Origin: Thunnus maccoyii
Taxonomy: Eukaryota > Chordata > Actinopteri > Scombriformes > Scombridae
DNA: 64,000 nt
Direction: 5' to 3'
Assembly (NCBI RefSeq): GCF_910596095.1
Contig: NC_056552.1
Coordinates: 16,875,111 to 16,939,110, forward strand
Shown here: positions 1-12,900 of the stretch, in pieces
How positions within the stretch are numbered: the first letter of the stretch is position 1
Layout: each line of letters opens with the position of its first letter
Notes under the pieces: generated by a model
What the model was told of the DNA's origin: nothing
The model's database searches: none
What the model saw: the letters and a program-made list of their open reading frames with translations, nothing else
Program-made: the position numbers and the translations under genes

Positions 1-83
1 GGATCCCTTCAGAGATTCTTAAATTTAGTAAATAAGGAATATCTCTCCATCTATAGGCCACAATGACTGATAGACACACTAAC

Positions 84-1877
84 CTGTAATCTGGTTGACA
101 GTCTGTCACTAAGAGAGTGACCACCTTCTTGGCATCACGGTTGAGGCACTCCAAAAGAGGATGGAGGAAAGAATCCACCCCTGTCTCCTCCCCTTCACTG
201 TCTAGCCTCTGTAGTGGCAACAAGACACAGTCTGGATGAGGACATGAAGTGCAGCATAAGTGCTATTAAACACATGCAAAGAGGCAGCCGACCTGAATCC
301 TGACAACAAATCCTTCAATGTTAATTCTGCATAACTGACAAGGCTGCTTACTTTCTTCACAGAGATCACCATGTCCAAGAAGTCAGTCAGACTGAGCACC
401 AGCAACACCTGCTCCTCCTCCGCTGTTCCCCTGCTGTCATCTCCCTGCTGGAGACAAAACTGTAATGATCACATTGAAGAAATTGGAAAAATTAAGAATA
501 TGTGAGTAGAAATCTAGAAAGAATGTAAATGTAACATAACCAAAATGGTCAATCAACTCAAATATTCAAGAATAGAGATCCAAGTGGATTTGTAGCATTG
601 TGGAGAGGTTGGTTATGAGAAGTGTGAGGTGCCAACCTGAGGTAAATCCCTGGTCCAGGTGATGCTGTGAGGGAGCTGCTGGCTCTCAATGCTGAACCTC
701 CACTCAAAGGTAGCCAGGGTGTCCAACAAGAAATCTGAGCCCTCCTGTTGCAAAAGAGCTGGAGAAAAGCACACATTGGCTTGTAAGATGGACAAACTTA
801 TGCACATGCATCACTACTGCATCATCCTAGTTGGACAGATGATGCCTTCAAGAAGTCCTTGTTGGCTTAGACTTTGGAGTATGTAGAATCTAAATACAAA
901 CAGGATGCACATGTGCTTTTTGTTCAGGAGAACAAAATGAACACAGGTAAGCAGTTCAGTTAGCTGGTGGGTTTTAAAATTTGTGCCTCAAGTATTTAAC
1001 TGATTTATTAGCCAAAAGAAGCTGTGTGTATTTAGATAGACTTGTTAGGATCTCCAAATTTTTGTTTTTGTTACATCATTGCTACCAATTTTTAAAAACT
1101 AAGCAAAATAATATTCACAAATGTCATCCAAAACTAGTTGACTAAAAGCAAACCTATTATTAAGCAAAATCAACTATATTCTATTAGGATAACAACACAA
1201 AAACAAGTTTTTCCTCCCCAATGTACACAGAAAAACCTGACTTTCTTCACAACTGTGTATTTTTTGTTGTTGATAAGAACTGATATGGCACCACATACAC
1301 AATATGCTAATATTTTGCGATGTGTTTTCTATTATCAACTTCTTATAGACGATCCCTTTGTAGTCAACAACACTGCACATTTCCCACAGCTGAGGGCGGC
1401 AATGGTGACCTGTGTACCTGGATCTATGCAGACCGTGAGACGCTTGAGACAGTTCTCCGGCCTCAGACTCTTGAGGTGCTCCGCAGCTTCTCTCCTCCTC
1501 TGCTGCTCCTGTCGCCTCTCCTCCTTCTCCTGGGCTCTGGCAGCTCTCTGCCTCTCTCTGGCCTCCTTCCTCTCCCTGGCTTTCTGTCTGTCCGCATCCA
1601 TCTCCTCTTTGGAGCGGCGTTTTCTTGCAGGACTCGGTGTGCCGCATCCATCTGGCCGCGGAGGACACAAAGTAGACGATTGATTAGACTCGCTCTTCGT
1701 TTCTGACGGTTGGAGGTTTTCGTGTTTGCAGTCTGACCTTTTATCCTCTGTTGAGTCTGTGCTGACAGGTATTGTTTGACTGCTCTCATCCAGTTTTAAA
1801 CCGGGTTTTGTCTCAGCGTCGCTGTCGTTCTCAGATTCGGATATTTCCCATGTCTTGGCTCTGCGTAACACAGACAT
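84..1877 (-). CDS. eme2: EME2-like structure-specific endonuclease subunit (5' part, first four coding exons)
   Basis: Non-catalytic partner of MUS81 in a nuclear complex that cuts branched DNA (stalled forks, flaps, Holliday junctions). Coding exons on the minus strand: 1418-1877, 637-758, 352-447 and 84-208; phases agree throughout (267 codons plus 2 nt). I start at the ATG at 1877-1875, because the longer open frame begins with GTG. Seen in the protein: a short N-terminus with TWEISES followed by an acidic serine stretch, a Lys/Arg/Glu-rich helical region about residues 80-135, then [15 protein letters not shown] and [15 protein letters not shown] leading into ITWTRDLPQ. From family memory, human EME2 has TWEIS-D-SDAED and RPE-LKRLAVCVDP at the same places; EME1 has a much longer N-terminus. 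EME1 is the main alternative name. The ERCC4-like and helix-hairpin-helix parts lie beyond the left edge. The gene is head-to-head with the MFSD1-like gene. Confidence 0.78.
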
Positions 1878-3115
1878 TTCACCTGTTAAAACCTCCAAAA
1901 CTGCCACAAGTCATGGTTTATAGAGCATATGCTGCTCTAAAAGATTCAGAGTGGAAGAGCAATGTTTGTATCAGAACGACGGTGCGTGCTGAGGGACAAA
2001 TCATCAAAACGCGCTACATAAAAGGGCCATTTAAATAATTCTATAGGCTAGGTTAAGATTTTGCCTTATGTTAGAAGCACATTTTAAGACTTTTATAGGC
2101 TAGTATTTTTTTTATAATGAAAACGTGAATGTGTAAATATTAAGGTAACCAATGCAGTTGTTTTTATCAGAGTGAGGCTTGGTATTTATATAAAGTCAAT
2201 GCTTGGTACGTTACTATACAGTTTTTATACCCAATAATATTTTTATTTCTCACTTACATTGAGTGACTTGTACTGTAACTGAACACAAATTGATTCCCCT
2301 TGTCAACTGTAATTTATTGAAAAATGTTACTCATTACCTAATTAGTGATAGAAAACATACCCACGAGATGCTATAATATATTTGAAAATAAGAACTCCAA
2401 AGATTTATCATAAATTTCATGATTTTATTGAGAAGTTCAACAATGTGTTGATTTATTGAAAGAACAATTATGTTTACATTTCTATATTACTTCACTTTTC
2501 TCTCTCTCTCCTTCTCTTTTTTTATTTTTTAGTAAAGTTAAAACTACCTGCAACTAAATGCAACAAAAAAGTTACTAATTTAACTTGGCATTCTTTAATT
2601 TACTTTACTTCTTGTCTGTGGTGTTTTCTAAATAATATAAATCTTGGTTATATATTTTTGTCAATAAAGTTTCCTGGAAAAAAAGTCAGGGTGCCTGCAG
2701 TGCTTATTTACAAGCTATCCGCTGCGTCCTCACCGAAATTGTGTTTCCTAGGACGGCGAGGTCATGACCCGCCCTACTCTGCCTCTGATTGGCTTACCCT
2801 GATATTCTTATCCTAATCCTAACCAATCTCACTCCTCATGCCTAAACCTAACCAACCCAACCAACGAAGGCAACGAGTACTAGCCAATCAGAGGCAGAGT
2901 AGGGCGGCTCATGACCTCGCCGTCCTAGGAAAAAAAATGGTGTCCTCACACACAAACAAGTCTATCCATGTAGTTTGAAGAGCTGCGGTCTACACACATC
3001 AGCAGTAGTCGTTGTGGACCTCAACGTACGGCGCTAACTCAGCCTGTCCATGTAAACAACACCAAAGGATGACAATTGGACGTTTTCTCTCATAGCTATC
3101 GTTCTTTTCCTCAAT
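1878..3115. other. Divergent intergenic/promoter region between eme2 and mfsd1l
   Basis: 1.24 kb separates the two divergently read start codons. It must hold both promoters. No strong TATA box is obvious; a TATTTAAA-like string lies on the minus strand near 2028-2037, about 150 bp upstream of the eme2 ATG. The middle is AT-rich and otherwise featureless apart from the palindromic element at 2744-2932. GC content rises just before the mfsd1l start (about 2940-3115). Confidence 0.5.
2744..2932. mobile_element. Short palindromic MITE with 51-bp terminal inverted repeats
   Basis: The left arm 2744-2794 and right arm 2882-2932 are reverse complements over 51 bp with a single mismatch (the C/G in GACCCGCC versus GAGCCGCC). 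The 87-bp centre contains degenerate CCTAACC-type strings. There is no ORF, as expected for a non-autonomous foldback/MITE element. No convincing target-site duplication is visible because the right flank is an A-run. Near-identity of the arms suggests a recent insertion. Superfamily not assigned. Confidence 0.8.
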
Positions 3116-5195
3116 ATGGCACAGCCGGCGGAGAAAGGTACGTCCGACAATAGTTTATTTTCCCCCAAAAATACTTCTGTCACAGATTTAGCATATAGCC
3201 AGATAACCAGACCTCTGACTCGTATACACTTTCCTGTAGAAGTGGGCCATTAAATAGCCAACTCAGCATTTTATGCTTAAAGTGTCGTTAAAGGAGCTCA
3301 TGTGACTAAATGGGAAGTTGTTAAAACCTTGAGTTTAGCAATACTGGTTTGCCATCTCCATGAACGTATTATAAATAAAGATTCACCTTTGTATTCGCTC
3401 ATTTATCAACAGTATGTTTTCCCACTGATGTCAAGACGAAGTTTTCCATTAAACCGAGTAAAATGAAATGCACAAAACCACAGCTGGGCAACATCAGCTG
3501 ACAGATTCTCCTTCACTCAAAAAATGTGTTTCTCTTAATGTTACTTAATGTTAATGTTATCACTTGAATGTTTGGCCTTTAATTTACATGAATTAAATTA
3601 ATTTTAAGTTGTTATAACTAGATTATTAGACTTTTTTTTTTGAAAACCCATATCTGACACAGGTTAAAGCAAAATATAAACTAACATGTTGGCATATTCA
3701 TTATCTCTTCTAGTCCATGTTTAGACAGACTTTCATACTGAAGTTTGTTGCTGATGAAGTTGTATGGTCAAGAAATACCAGTGATCCCATTCTTAATTTT
3801 TTTTTTTTTTTTTTACAGCTTACTATCGCTTTGTGGTGCTGTTCTTCAACTGCCTGTTGACATTTGGCTCCTATTTCTGCTTTGACATCCCCAGTGTTTT
3901 GCAGGATCAGTTCCAAGGGGTAAGCAAGAGATAATCACCTTTAAATTGTGTCCCAGCAGTTGTTTGGTATCAAAACTCCAAAGTCTGTCAAAGTTTGTAA
4001 CTGTTTAGATAATCACTTATCCCATTGGCTTCCTGTCATCTGACAGAACCTAACATGCAATGCAACAGTGATCAATGGGACAGTGGACTGTGTGGTGGGA
4101 CTGGGGATGACCCCTCAACAGTACAATCTACTCTATGCTATCTATGCATGGACGTAAGTACGCGCATGTTCACTAGCTCCATACACTTTGCTGTGCAGGT
4201 AAACATACATATGGCTTTTCAAAGAAGAGCTTCAGTTGTGTTTCTCTCTCTTATCAACAGGAATGCAGTAGTGGTGATCCTAGCTGGTTTCCTGATTGAC
4301 AAATTAGGAAACCGCTGTAAGTCTTTGTAAATCCTATCTGCAAATCTGTTTAAACAAGCAGCAGCAAACTCATGATGAACTGATTTCTGTTTCTTCCTCT
4401 CTACAGTCGGGGTGTTTCTGTTCTCCTTCTTGTGTGTTTTGGGCTCGTCCCTGTTTGCACTGGGTTCCCACTTCAGAGGAACTCCCTATCTACTGCCGAT
4501 AATGCTCACAGGCCGACTGCTATTTGGATCAGGCAATGGATCTTTGACCAGTAAGGCCACCTTACAAAACAATACAATACATCAAAACTGATATATGTAC
4601 TCTTTGCCATCTTAATTCTGAGTTATATTCCTAAGCTGCTCTCTTCCACTTCCTCATTAGTTGTTCAGAACCGCATCACAGCCTTCTGGTTCAAAGGGAA
4701 GGAGCTGGCCTTGGCCTTTGGTCTGACTTTGGCTTTCTCTCGTCTGGGGTCAGTCCTCAACTTCTTCCTCACTCAGAAATTTGAAGAACAATATGGCATG
4801 CAGTGGACACTCTGGGGCGGTAAGTAAAGAATGAAGATACAAAGAAGATACCAAACTATGTTCGCCTATTAAAAGAAGAGCCCATAGTAATGAGAAACCT
4901 CAAGGTTATTGGCATGACTGAATAATAACAAAAGGCTGTATTAAAAAGGTTTCTAGAGTAAAGCAAGTAAGAATATTTTTCACTTTACTTTGTTTTCTAG
5001 GTGCACTATTGTGTGTGCTGGGCTTTGTATCCGCCATCATCGTCAGCACCCTGGACAAAGTAGGAATGAGACAGCTGGGTCTTGACGGTGCCATCCAAGA
5101 GGAGTCTCGCAAAGTGGTACGAACAATATTTCTTACATGTTTCCAACATCATCATAATGTGCAAGAATGCTACAGATACAGTATCTGAACTCTTT

Positions 5196-5226
<31 letters not shown>

Positions 5227-6822
5227 ATGTATAGAGAATTCAGGATGTGAAGCTCCTATCGCTAAGATACTGGCTGCTGGTTCTCACTATCATGTTCTTC
5301 TATAATGGCATCTTCCCCTTCATCGCAGACGCCAGGTAATCAACACAGAACGCGTACTGTACATATAACAGTAGAAAATGTTATTCTGGGGCAAACTGAC
5401 AGCATTTAGACCCTTTGTAATAGTTGCCAATGACACCCAATTAAATATCTTTTGCATCTGTTTACATCATAAAAAACGCTCATTCATTTTTAACATACAT
5501 ACACTGTGTTTTTCATGTCCAGTAAGTTCATTCAGGATAAGTACAATGGCTACAGTCAGAAGGAGGCAGCCTATATCGCCGGGGCGGTTTATGACAGTTC
5601 ACTAGTCCTCTCAGCCAGCGTCGGCATTCTCATAGTAAGTACTACACCCCAAACTCTGCAAACGTCTGATCTCATGAGGATGAAGTTATTGTAACATGAT
5701 ACAATCTCTTGTGTGTGTTTTTCAGGATTATGTGGGTCTGCGAGGGGTTTTTGCAGTGGCCTGCGCTGTCCTCACACTGCCTGTGTTTGGTCTCCTGGCC
5801 TTCACTTTCGTCCCTCCTCTGGTGTCCACCATTTGGCTGGGAGTCACCTACTCCTTTGCTGCTGTGAGTTTGGCTCTAACACATTATTTTTTAATTTGTT
5901 TATATGTGTTTTAACCAACAGAATAATTTCTGCACAGCTGACATTGTGGGAAGGAATTCTTTACTGTAAACTGCAGTGATCAATGTCTTCTTAGAAAATG
6001 GAAACATACCTTTTGGGTTTAAGATTTAATTTTAAAACAGAAGCAGGTCTGATCCTTTTTAAACGAAAATAGGCAAAAAACGAAAGTGATGAGGATTAAT
6101 TATATTGTGTGTTGTTTCTGTGAATGGTGTAAATAAAAAAAAAGAAATCAAAAAAGGGAGATCTACCTTTAGTTTTGTCATCATGTGTCTTGTCTTCGTT
6201 GGATTGCAGGCAAGCATGTGGCCGTCTATTCCCCTTGTGGTACCTCAGGCGACTCTGGGAACAGCCATGGGTCTGGCTACCTCCATACAGATGGTTGGGA
6301 TTGGGCTGTCCAATCTGGTTGTTGGGCAGATTTTGGGCACCAAGTCTAGGTAGGAAATCCATCAGATCAGGATCTTACTGCAGTGCACTGATAGTCCATG
6401 ATCTTGACTTACCTGTTTTCTCCATTTCCTGGCCAGTGAAACAAAGATTCCATTGTGGCGTTGGCAGAGGATGATGATCTTCATGTTGGCCAACACCATC
6501 AGCTGTATCATCACATCAGTGCTGCTCAACGTTGTCGACTACAGACAGGTCAGACATCTCTATGGGATGACTCATAAATACTCACTGTATAGTATTCTAT
6601 ATGTGTGCTGTTTGTGACTTTTGTCAGCTCACTTTAGCATCACATACGCTGTTTAGTAATTATTTGTTGTTGATTTTGCAGGGCGGGATCCTGAACAATA
6701 CGACTAAAAAATCAGAGCAGGCAGAGAGAGACTCGGACAGAGAGCCGCTCAACCAGGGAGAGGAAGAGCAAAATGAGGATGAGGATGATGGCCCAGTCCG
6801 ATCTCGTTCAATCAACTCATGA
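3116..6822 (+). CDS. mfsd1l: MFSD1-like major facilitator superfamily transporter
   Basis: Twelve-helix membrane transporter of the MFSD1 group. Mammalian MFSD1 is a lysosomal dipeptide transporter; the substrate of this paralogue is inferred only. Thirteen coding exons: 3116-3137, 3819-3919, 4047-4153, 4261-4316, 4407-4550, 4661-4819, 5001-5116, 5235-5335, 5523-5634, 5726-5863, 6210-6349, 6437-6548, 6682-6822. They total 1449 nt (482 aa), and every phase agrees. Recognisable pieces are GSYFCFDIPSVLQDQFQG in helix 1, AGFLIDKLGNRFGVFLF (MFS motif A region), FWFKGKELALAFGL, and MWPSIPLVVPQATLGTAMGL. The first luminal loop has three N-glycosylation sequons (NLT, NAT, NGT). The C-terminal tail is hydrophilic and acidic (EPLNQGEEEQNEDEDDG). 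It matches family hallmarks but is divergent from human MFSD1 as I remember it, hence the '1-like' paralogue name. The first exon codes only seven residues. Confidence 0.82.
5196..5226. repeat. (GTT)n microsatellite at mfsd1l exon 8 acceptor
   Basis: About ten TTG/GTT units end eight bases before the acceptor ATAG (exon at 5235) and effectively serve as its T-rich tract. Confidence 0.9.
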
Positions 6823-7815
6823 GTTTTTCATGTCAAAGGACCAACGTGTCAGTTTTAGGGAGATCTGTTGGCAGAAATGGAATATAATATTCATAAATAT
6901 GTTTTGATAAGTGTATAATCACCTGAAAACAAGAATCGTTATGTTTTCATTACCTTAGAATGAGACCTTTACATGTACATAGAGAGTGGGTCCTCTTCCA
7001 CGGAGCCCGCCATGTTGCACTGTCATGTTTCTACAGTAGCTCAGAACAGACAAATCAAACACTCGCTCTAGAGAGGGCCTTTTATGTTTTTGCGAGTTTC
7101 ACGGCCACCGTAGGTTCTCCCACACGCTTGGAAGTGGAGTTGGTTGTAATCTGCAACCTACTGCAAGATGCCACTAAATCCTACACACTAGCCCGAACTT
7201 TCCTCAAGTTTGAATATTTCTTTCTCTCTCCCCCTTTATATATATATTTTTATAGTTTTACAGTTTTCAGACAGGATTCAGCTTATTGTACTCTTCACTG
7301 AAACCACACTACGTTTCCATATTGTGTCTTTGGTTGCAGCAGGGAAATGAATCAACACAAATCCGTTAAATTGTATTTACACCCAAACAGTATCTGTACA
7401 TTATATTAAAAAATCACCACATATTGCAGGCTTTTCCAATAATGTGAGTAAGTAGGATTCCACCTACAATTCTAACTATCCTTTAAACTTTTTAAACTTT
7501 TTTTAAGCTATAATACATATAGCTAATAATGTTTTCTAAGCTGAAATACTATTTATCCATCACTCAGCTATTGACTGTACTGCCATAACTGACTGTGTGG
7601 ACCTTACTGAGGTTACTGAACAATTTTTATGTCCTGTTTAAGTGCATGCCACAGAAATATAATGTCTGTTTTCAATGTTTTGTTTTTTTGATGAAAGGGT
7701 ACGACTTGACATCTGTATGTTTGTGGCTAGAGACTTCAATATATACTTGAAGAAGGGAATTTGATCTATTTTACATTGCCAAAACAGCAAAAATAAAATG
7801 CTGCTAATTGTTTCT
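6823..7815 (+). other. mfsd1l: 3'UTR of mfsd1l with poly(A) signal
   Basis: AT-rich non-coding sequence follows the TGA at 6820-6822. An AATAAA hexamer at 7792-7797, with T/G-rich sequence just after, is the likely polyadenylation signal, giving a 3'UTR of about 1 kb. No ORF here looks coding. Confidence 0.6.
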
Positions 7816-9771
7816 GGCAGTGAGATCTTTGTGACTTGTCTTAAAACAGTGTTATATCAACATGCTTGCTTGGTGTCATACAGCTGATGGTAGGTTGTAG
7901 GTATTTTTAAATTCTTTATTTTTTTATTATAGTTTATTGGATAGGACAACATAAAAACTGTTTGCATATGGATATTTACAGGTATCTAACCACATCAGTG
8001 GGATTCCACTTGGGCCACAGTCACTCACAGAGTACTTCGATGTAAGAACGTTTTTTTTGTTTGGTGTTTTCAATTAAAATCAGGAAACCTAAAACAGAGA
8101 TGAAAAGCAAAACAAGGAAGAGACTTGCTGTGTGGAAAGCAGTCCTCACAAGAAAAATTCACTATTTTTTAGTTTTTTTTACTAACCAGTTACAACATTT
8201 TGCAAATAGGAGAAAAAAATCTCTTAATTTCAACATGTTAAATCAATACTTGAACTGTAAACGTACAGTGCAAATTATAGCACACAATATAAGGTTGATG
8301 AGCATAAAACCTCAGCTGATGAAATTTAGATTTGACCCTCAAGTACATAAAAGTAAAATTTTCCTCTAATACTCAGCACAACATGTTAGACACATTCCAT
8401 CCAGCAGATGGAGCCTCTCACACATTTGTTTGCAACAGAGAAACTAGTTTATGTAGCAAGTGTGCAATTGTAAAGCCTCCATTATTGTGTCTATGGCTTT
8501 TAGTTGGGTTTATAATAATCAGCCATTTATTTTAGTTCAATGAGTCCTCAGTAACTGGATGTTAACATATCTGAAACATTTGTGTAAGTCAATGTGGGCA
8601 ATTGAGGGAGGCATTCATGGTGTCAGTACTTCATATAACGTCCTTCACACCATCAACACCATCTGAATGTAGCCTTCATTAAAATAGCTACAAGCAAATA
8701 TGGCAGCACAGCAATTAATTGTAACACATATTAGGCATTACACTAAACCTCATATGCCTTTAATGCTGTTTCTATGGAAATATAATGACTTGTTTTCACA
8801 TTGCTGAAAGCCATGAGTAATGATCTGTATATAATGATCCATTGTGTATATTTCTTGCTTTTGCACCATTTGAGCATTTTGCTATTTTAGTCATTCATTA
8901 GCAGTAATGTTTTTTTTTGTTTTTTTTTAATTTCTTCTTTAATATATGGAAATGAAAGACATCAGCAAATGCAGAGGCACAAATTCATCCTTTAAAATTC
9001 ATCCTTTCCAATCAATTTCCACCCATTTCACATAGAATCAACATACTATAAACATGTGAATATTGTTTAGCACTGAAATAAAATGAAATGCAATTAGAAA
9101 GCGCCTGAACCGATCTAGACAGACATGTCGGCCCTTGAGTTATCCTGCTCTCCTCAAATACTTTTGCACAATGATTACTTTAAAGATCCAGATTCTGGAT
9201 GCTGTCCCTGACCATGTGCCAGGTTAAATGTGGATAGTTCCTGTTCTAAACCTAAGCATTTAAAAGACTGTGGTCGATTGTAAATAACACAGTAGATTAC
9301 TAAGAAAAAAAACCATCATTCACAATTATTGTGTTGTATGCAGTCCAAGGATTATGAAATGTTTTTGAAAATGAATTATTTTGTGTCCAGCTTTTCCTTG
9401 TATTCAGTCATAATGTAACCAAAGACCAGGAGGAAAATGCCCAACTTGTACAAACATGTTCGACATGTACTAAAGCTTTAAATTACATGATTTTAAATGC
9501 ATACATAACTGGATGATAGAATACAAGGGTACAGATCATAATCTTCTTTAAAAGTCCCCCAATCACTAGATTACTAGAAGGCTGCATCTCGTGTGATGAC
9601 ATACTTGTGGCTTGTGAAGTCGAAATCACTTGAATGGAGGGAACAAGGTTACCTGATAGAGACTTTCTAGAGCCCAGATCCTCTGTTTACCATGAAGATA
9701 AACCCTAAAAATATACCTCACTTAATCTTCTTAAGGGGCGTGCGGTAGGAGTTAGTCTTCAACTGCCTGAC

Positions 9772-9818
<47 letters not shown>

Positions 9819-9905
9819 ACACGCGCTGAGTCAGTCACATAGTCTTAAAGAACAACTTAATACCTGACATTCAACAGAGGGCTTTAACATCCTGACGTTT
9901 GCTTT
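7816..9905. other. Intergenic region and upstream region of ablim1
   Basis: Two kilobases of AT-rich sequence without a supportable gene. The 102-codon open frame at 8061-8369 has AT-rich, Lys-rich composition and no family resemblance. A CA microsatellite at 9779-9812 lies about 95-130 bp upstream of the first ablim1 ATG. The ablim1 promoter/5'UTR is presumably in 9600-9905, but I see no clear TATA box. Confidence 0.5.
9779..9812. repeat. (CA)n microsatellite
   Basis: About 17 uninterrupted AC units, followed by a degenerate continuation (ACATACACACACGCGC). It sits in the presumed 5'UTR/promoter of ablim1. Confidence 0.95.
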
Positions 9906-12900
9906 ATGCTTTCTCACTTGGAGTCAATCTGCAGCCTGAACTGTTTGGCTGAAAATCTCGACAGCATGAGCATGTCCAACCTTCTCACCCTCAACAGCCT
10001 CGGCAAGATCTGCGGCTCCAGTCACAGCAATGAAATGGTAGTTTTGGACCGGGTCAAGAGGAAGAACTCTGTCAGGCGCATGTCAATAATTGAAGATGGG
10101 GAAGTTGCAGAGGTTCTCTACCTTATTCCTAAACAGTCCATGATGGAGCAGCTTCCTTTCCTCGACCCCAGTGAATACATCCTGTGTGAAAAGATGGTCG
10201 GCTTACCTGCAGGGATGTCAGGTAATGATCAGTTTACTTTATTATGTGGTTACCAAGGGTGATATCCTTAATGACTTGTCACTACATTATACAATTTGGC
10301 CAATAAAAGTGTTTTGTAGATGACAAAAACCCATTGATGGGATTAATTTGATTGTGTTCACAACCTGCAATGTCTTGAGGAATACTGAGGTTTTTTATAC
10401 TTTGTTGTGTTATGAAGCTTTTTTGTAACCTATTTCATGTATTTACAAGAAATATAGTACTTTCAAGCTATTAAAGCATAACATTGTGCATATGTATAGC
10501 AGAAGTTTCAATCCTAATAGTCACTGAGCATTGTTCACTGCCACAACAATTCATCTTCATGTTAAACTAAATATTGAAGGTTTTTGGTCAGACAGAATAC
10601 AATATGGACAGAATTGGTGCCCTGATGTTTGTAATCCACAACTCTGCTATCACCATCCTGACAGGTTAAGCCATCAGACTTGATTTAACCCTTTGACACA
10701 GTTTCAACTGACTGCAACCTCCACACAAAGTTCAAAACCTGACACGCCTCCGTTTACAGCAGCCATTTGGAATACCGGCAGTTTTCGTCACACTTTTTGT
10801 CAATATAGTGCTTCATTTCTACATTTAAATGATATCAGAGCTTATTTACGACTGCATTGTCAAATGCGCAAGATGCTACATACTATGCAGAATAAAAAAA
10901 GCCAATGTGTAATCAGGGACAAAACACATATATTTAACTTGATAACTCCAAAGAGAAAGATTAGCCACAAAATACCAGAAAGTGAGGTTTCAAAGGCAGA
11001 AACGTAGCAGGTGATGTAATCTCTATAATCCCATGAAACTCTCAAAAACACATAGAGATTATGAACATTTTTTGCAAAGGATCAGTACAGATCTGTAACT
11101 ACTGGCCTACATTTAAATGCACCATCAATAAGTTGACTATGGCAGGTATGGTTTAACTTCGAGTAAATATCACCAAATGTGAAGGAATTTAAAATGATGA
11201 AACCTGATTAGTTAGTTGGATCTCTCTAAAAAACACTTCTTTTTTTTCAAACAACTACATTACTACTGTTAAAATAATGAAGCATTGAATGTCCAAATTG
11301 CACTTTTAACTGTCTGAGGTTCACTGCAGGCAAAAAACACATATCAAATACTCTTTAGTATATGGATGAGGTCATGGTTCAGAGGCACAAGAGCACTTAC
11401 ACCTACTGTCCTCTTTGAGAACTCACACACACACACACACATACACTCCTGCCCTTTGTTTTTGGACCACCCCTTTTTTCTTGGACCAGCAGTCCAGTTA
11501 GTTCCTCTCCTCACTCTGATCCGCTGCAGTGAGCTCTCTCCCACAGACGTGCAGATACCAACTGTCATGAAAGAGAAAGGTAGACACTTTACGTTTGTGT
11601 GTGTGTGTGTGTGTGGCACAGAGACATAGAAAATAGTGTGACTGCTTGTGCATTTCGTGTTGTTCTTCACATACTTTGTGATTTGTTAGCACTTGTTGTT
11701 AAGTTTACCTTTTCTGAAAGTCAAAAGGTCCTGTAGCTTCATCAGTGGTTCCATTTTCCTCCGGGGAAATGATCATTTCTAAAAATCTTTATCAATGTGA
11801 CATTTTATAAGTGTTTTAAATGTCAGTGTTGCTTATGATTTTCTCAGCTGCTCTAAGTCTTAACTGCTCTTGCAAGTAGTGTTGTAATATTCTTGTGTTA
11901 TACTTGTTATTAGTAATTTGATAAGGCTTGGTTGATATTTTGCTGCGTGAACGCTCTGGTATGTGCATTCTGAAAACAAAATTGTATTATTTTTGGCTGT
12001 ACTTTTTATATTTTTGATCTGTTGGAAGAGAGTGATGATTCATAGAACTTTCCCAAATATAAAAACCAAATTTGGAGATAAAAACTATGGTTGCCAAATA
12101 GGGAAAAGTGCAAAGGCAGCTGTCACAGCTAATCGTAGAGCATTGTGGTTGGGTAAGACCAACATGTGATTTTAGCAATACTTCTTATTTAAGCCCTCTT
12201 TCGCCTTGATTCTTCTATTTTGCAGCAACGAGGGACACATAGCTGTTCTTTTGTGACTTAACTGCTGAAGTGACTCTCTCAGAGTGAAGTTATTTTCTCT
12301 TGCACAGCAGTAATAAGTGACATCACGTTGTGGAAAAAATGTTCTCACTCGTTTCACTTAACTAGCAGCTGTTAAGATGAAAGCCTCCAGCTTCTTGTCA
12401 TTCTGATACTGTCTGATGGACACAAGAAACTCCAGGAGCTGCTGCACCGACAATGAATGACGGCCTATTGAGTTGCAGTTTTGCAGTTTTATTTGGGCTT
12501 TTACACCAATCTCACATCTCACAATATCACATCTCTCTTTTTAGGTAGTGTTAGTAATTCTGACTCAAAGCTAATCATCTTTCCCCCTTTTTCAAAAAAA
12601 TCTAGCAAGGTTTTGAAGCATACCTTACATTTCTACATCTCATCACTGTAAAATCTGTTAAACATCTACATACAACAAAATCTGGATACTTAATATAGAT
12701 ACTCCCTCACCCCCTTACACACACATAGACATGCATGTACACACAGATGCACTTTTTCATAGCTGGAGATAGTGGGTTGAGTGATTAGCTGTCGGTCTCA
12801 GGTTTCTCTCCATTTGCTGTCTTTCTAAATCTATCATTTGCTAATACTTAACACCATATCAGCTTCACATTCTGGGAGAGATCAAGAAAGACTGGAAGAC

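Noticed and set aside
1138..1683. Plus-strand 181-codon open frame rich in Leu/Ser
   Set aside because: It is the antisense shadow of eme2 exon 1, whose minus-strand frame shows the conserved [15 protein letters not shown] and in-phase splicing.
84..1877. EME1 instead of EME2
   Set aside because: EME1 has a far longer N-terminal region before the nuclease-like fold; the short N-terminus with TWEIS and LKRLTVC fits EME2 better, though EME1 is not fully excluded.
8061..8369. 102-codon open frame, Lys/Asn-rich
   Set aside because: AT-driven composition, no recognisable domain, and no splice partners in the intergenic region; most likely chance.
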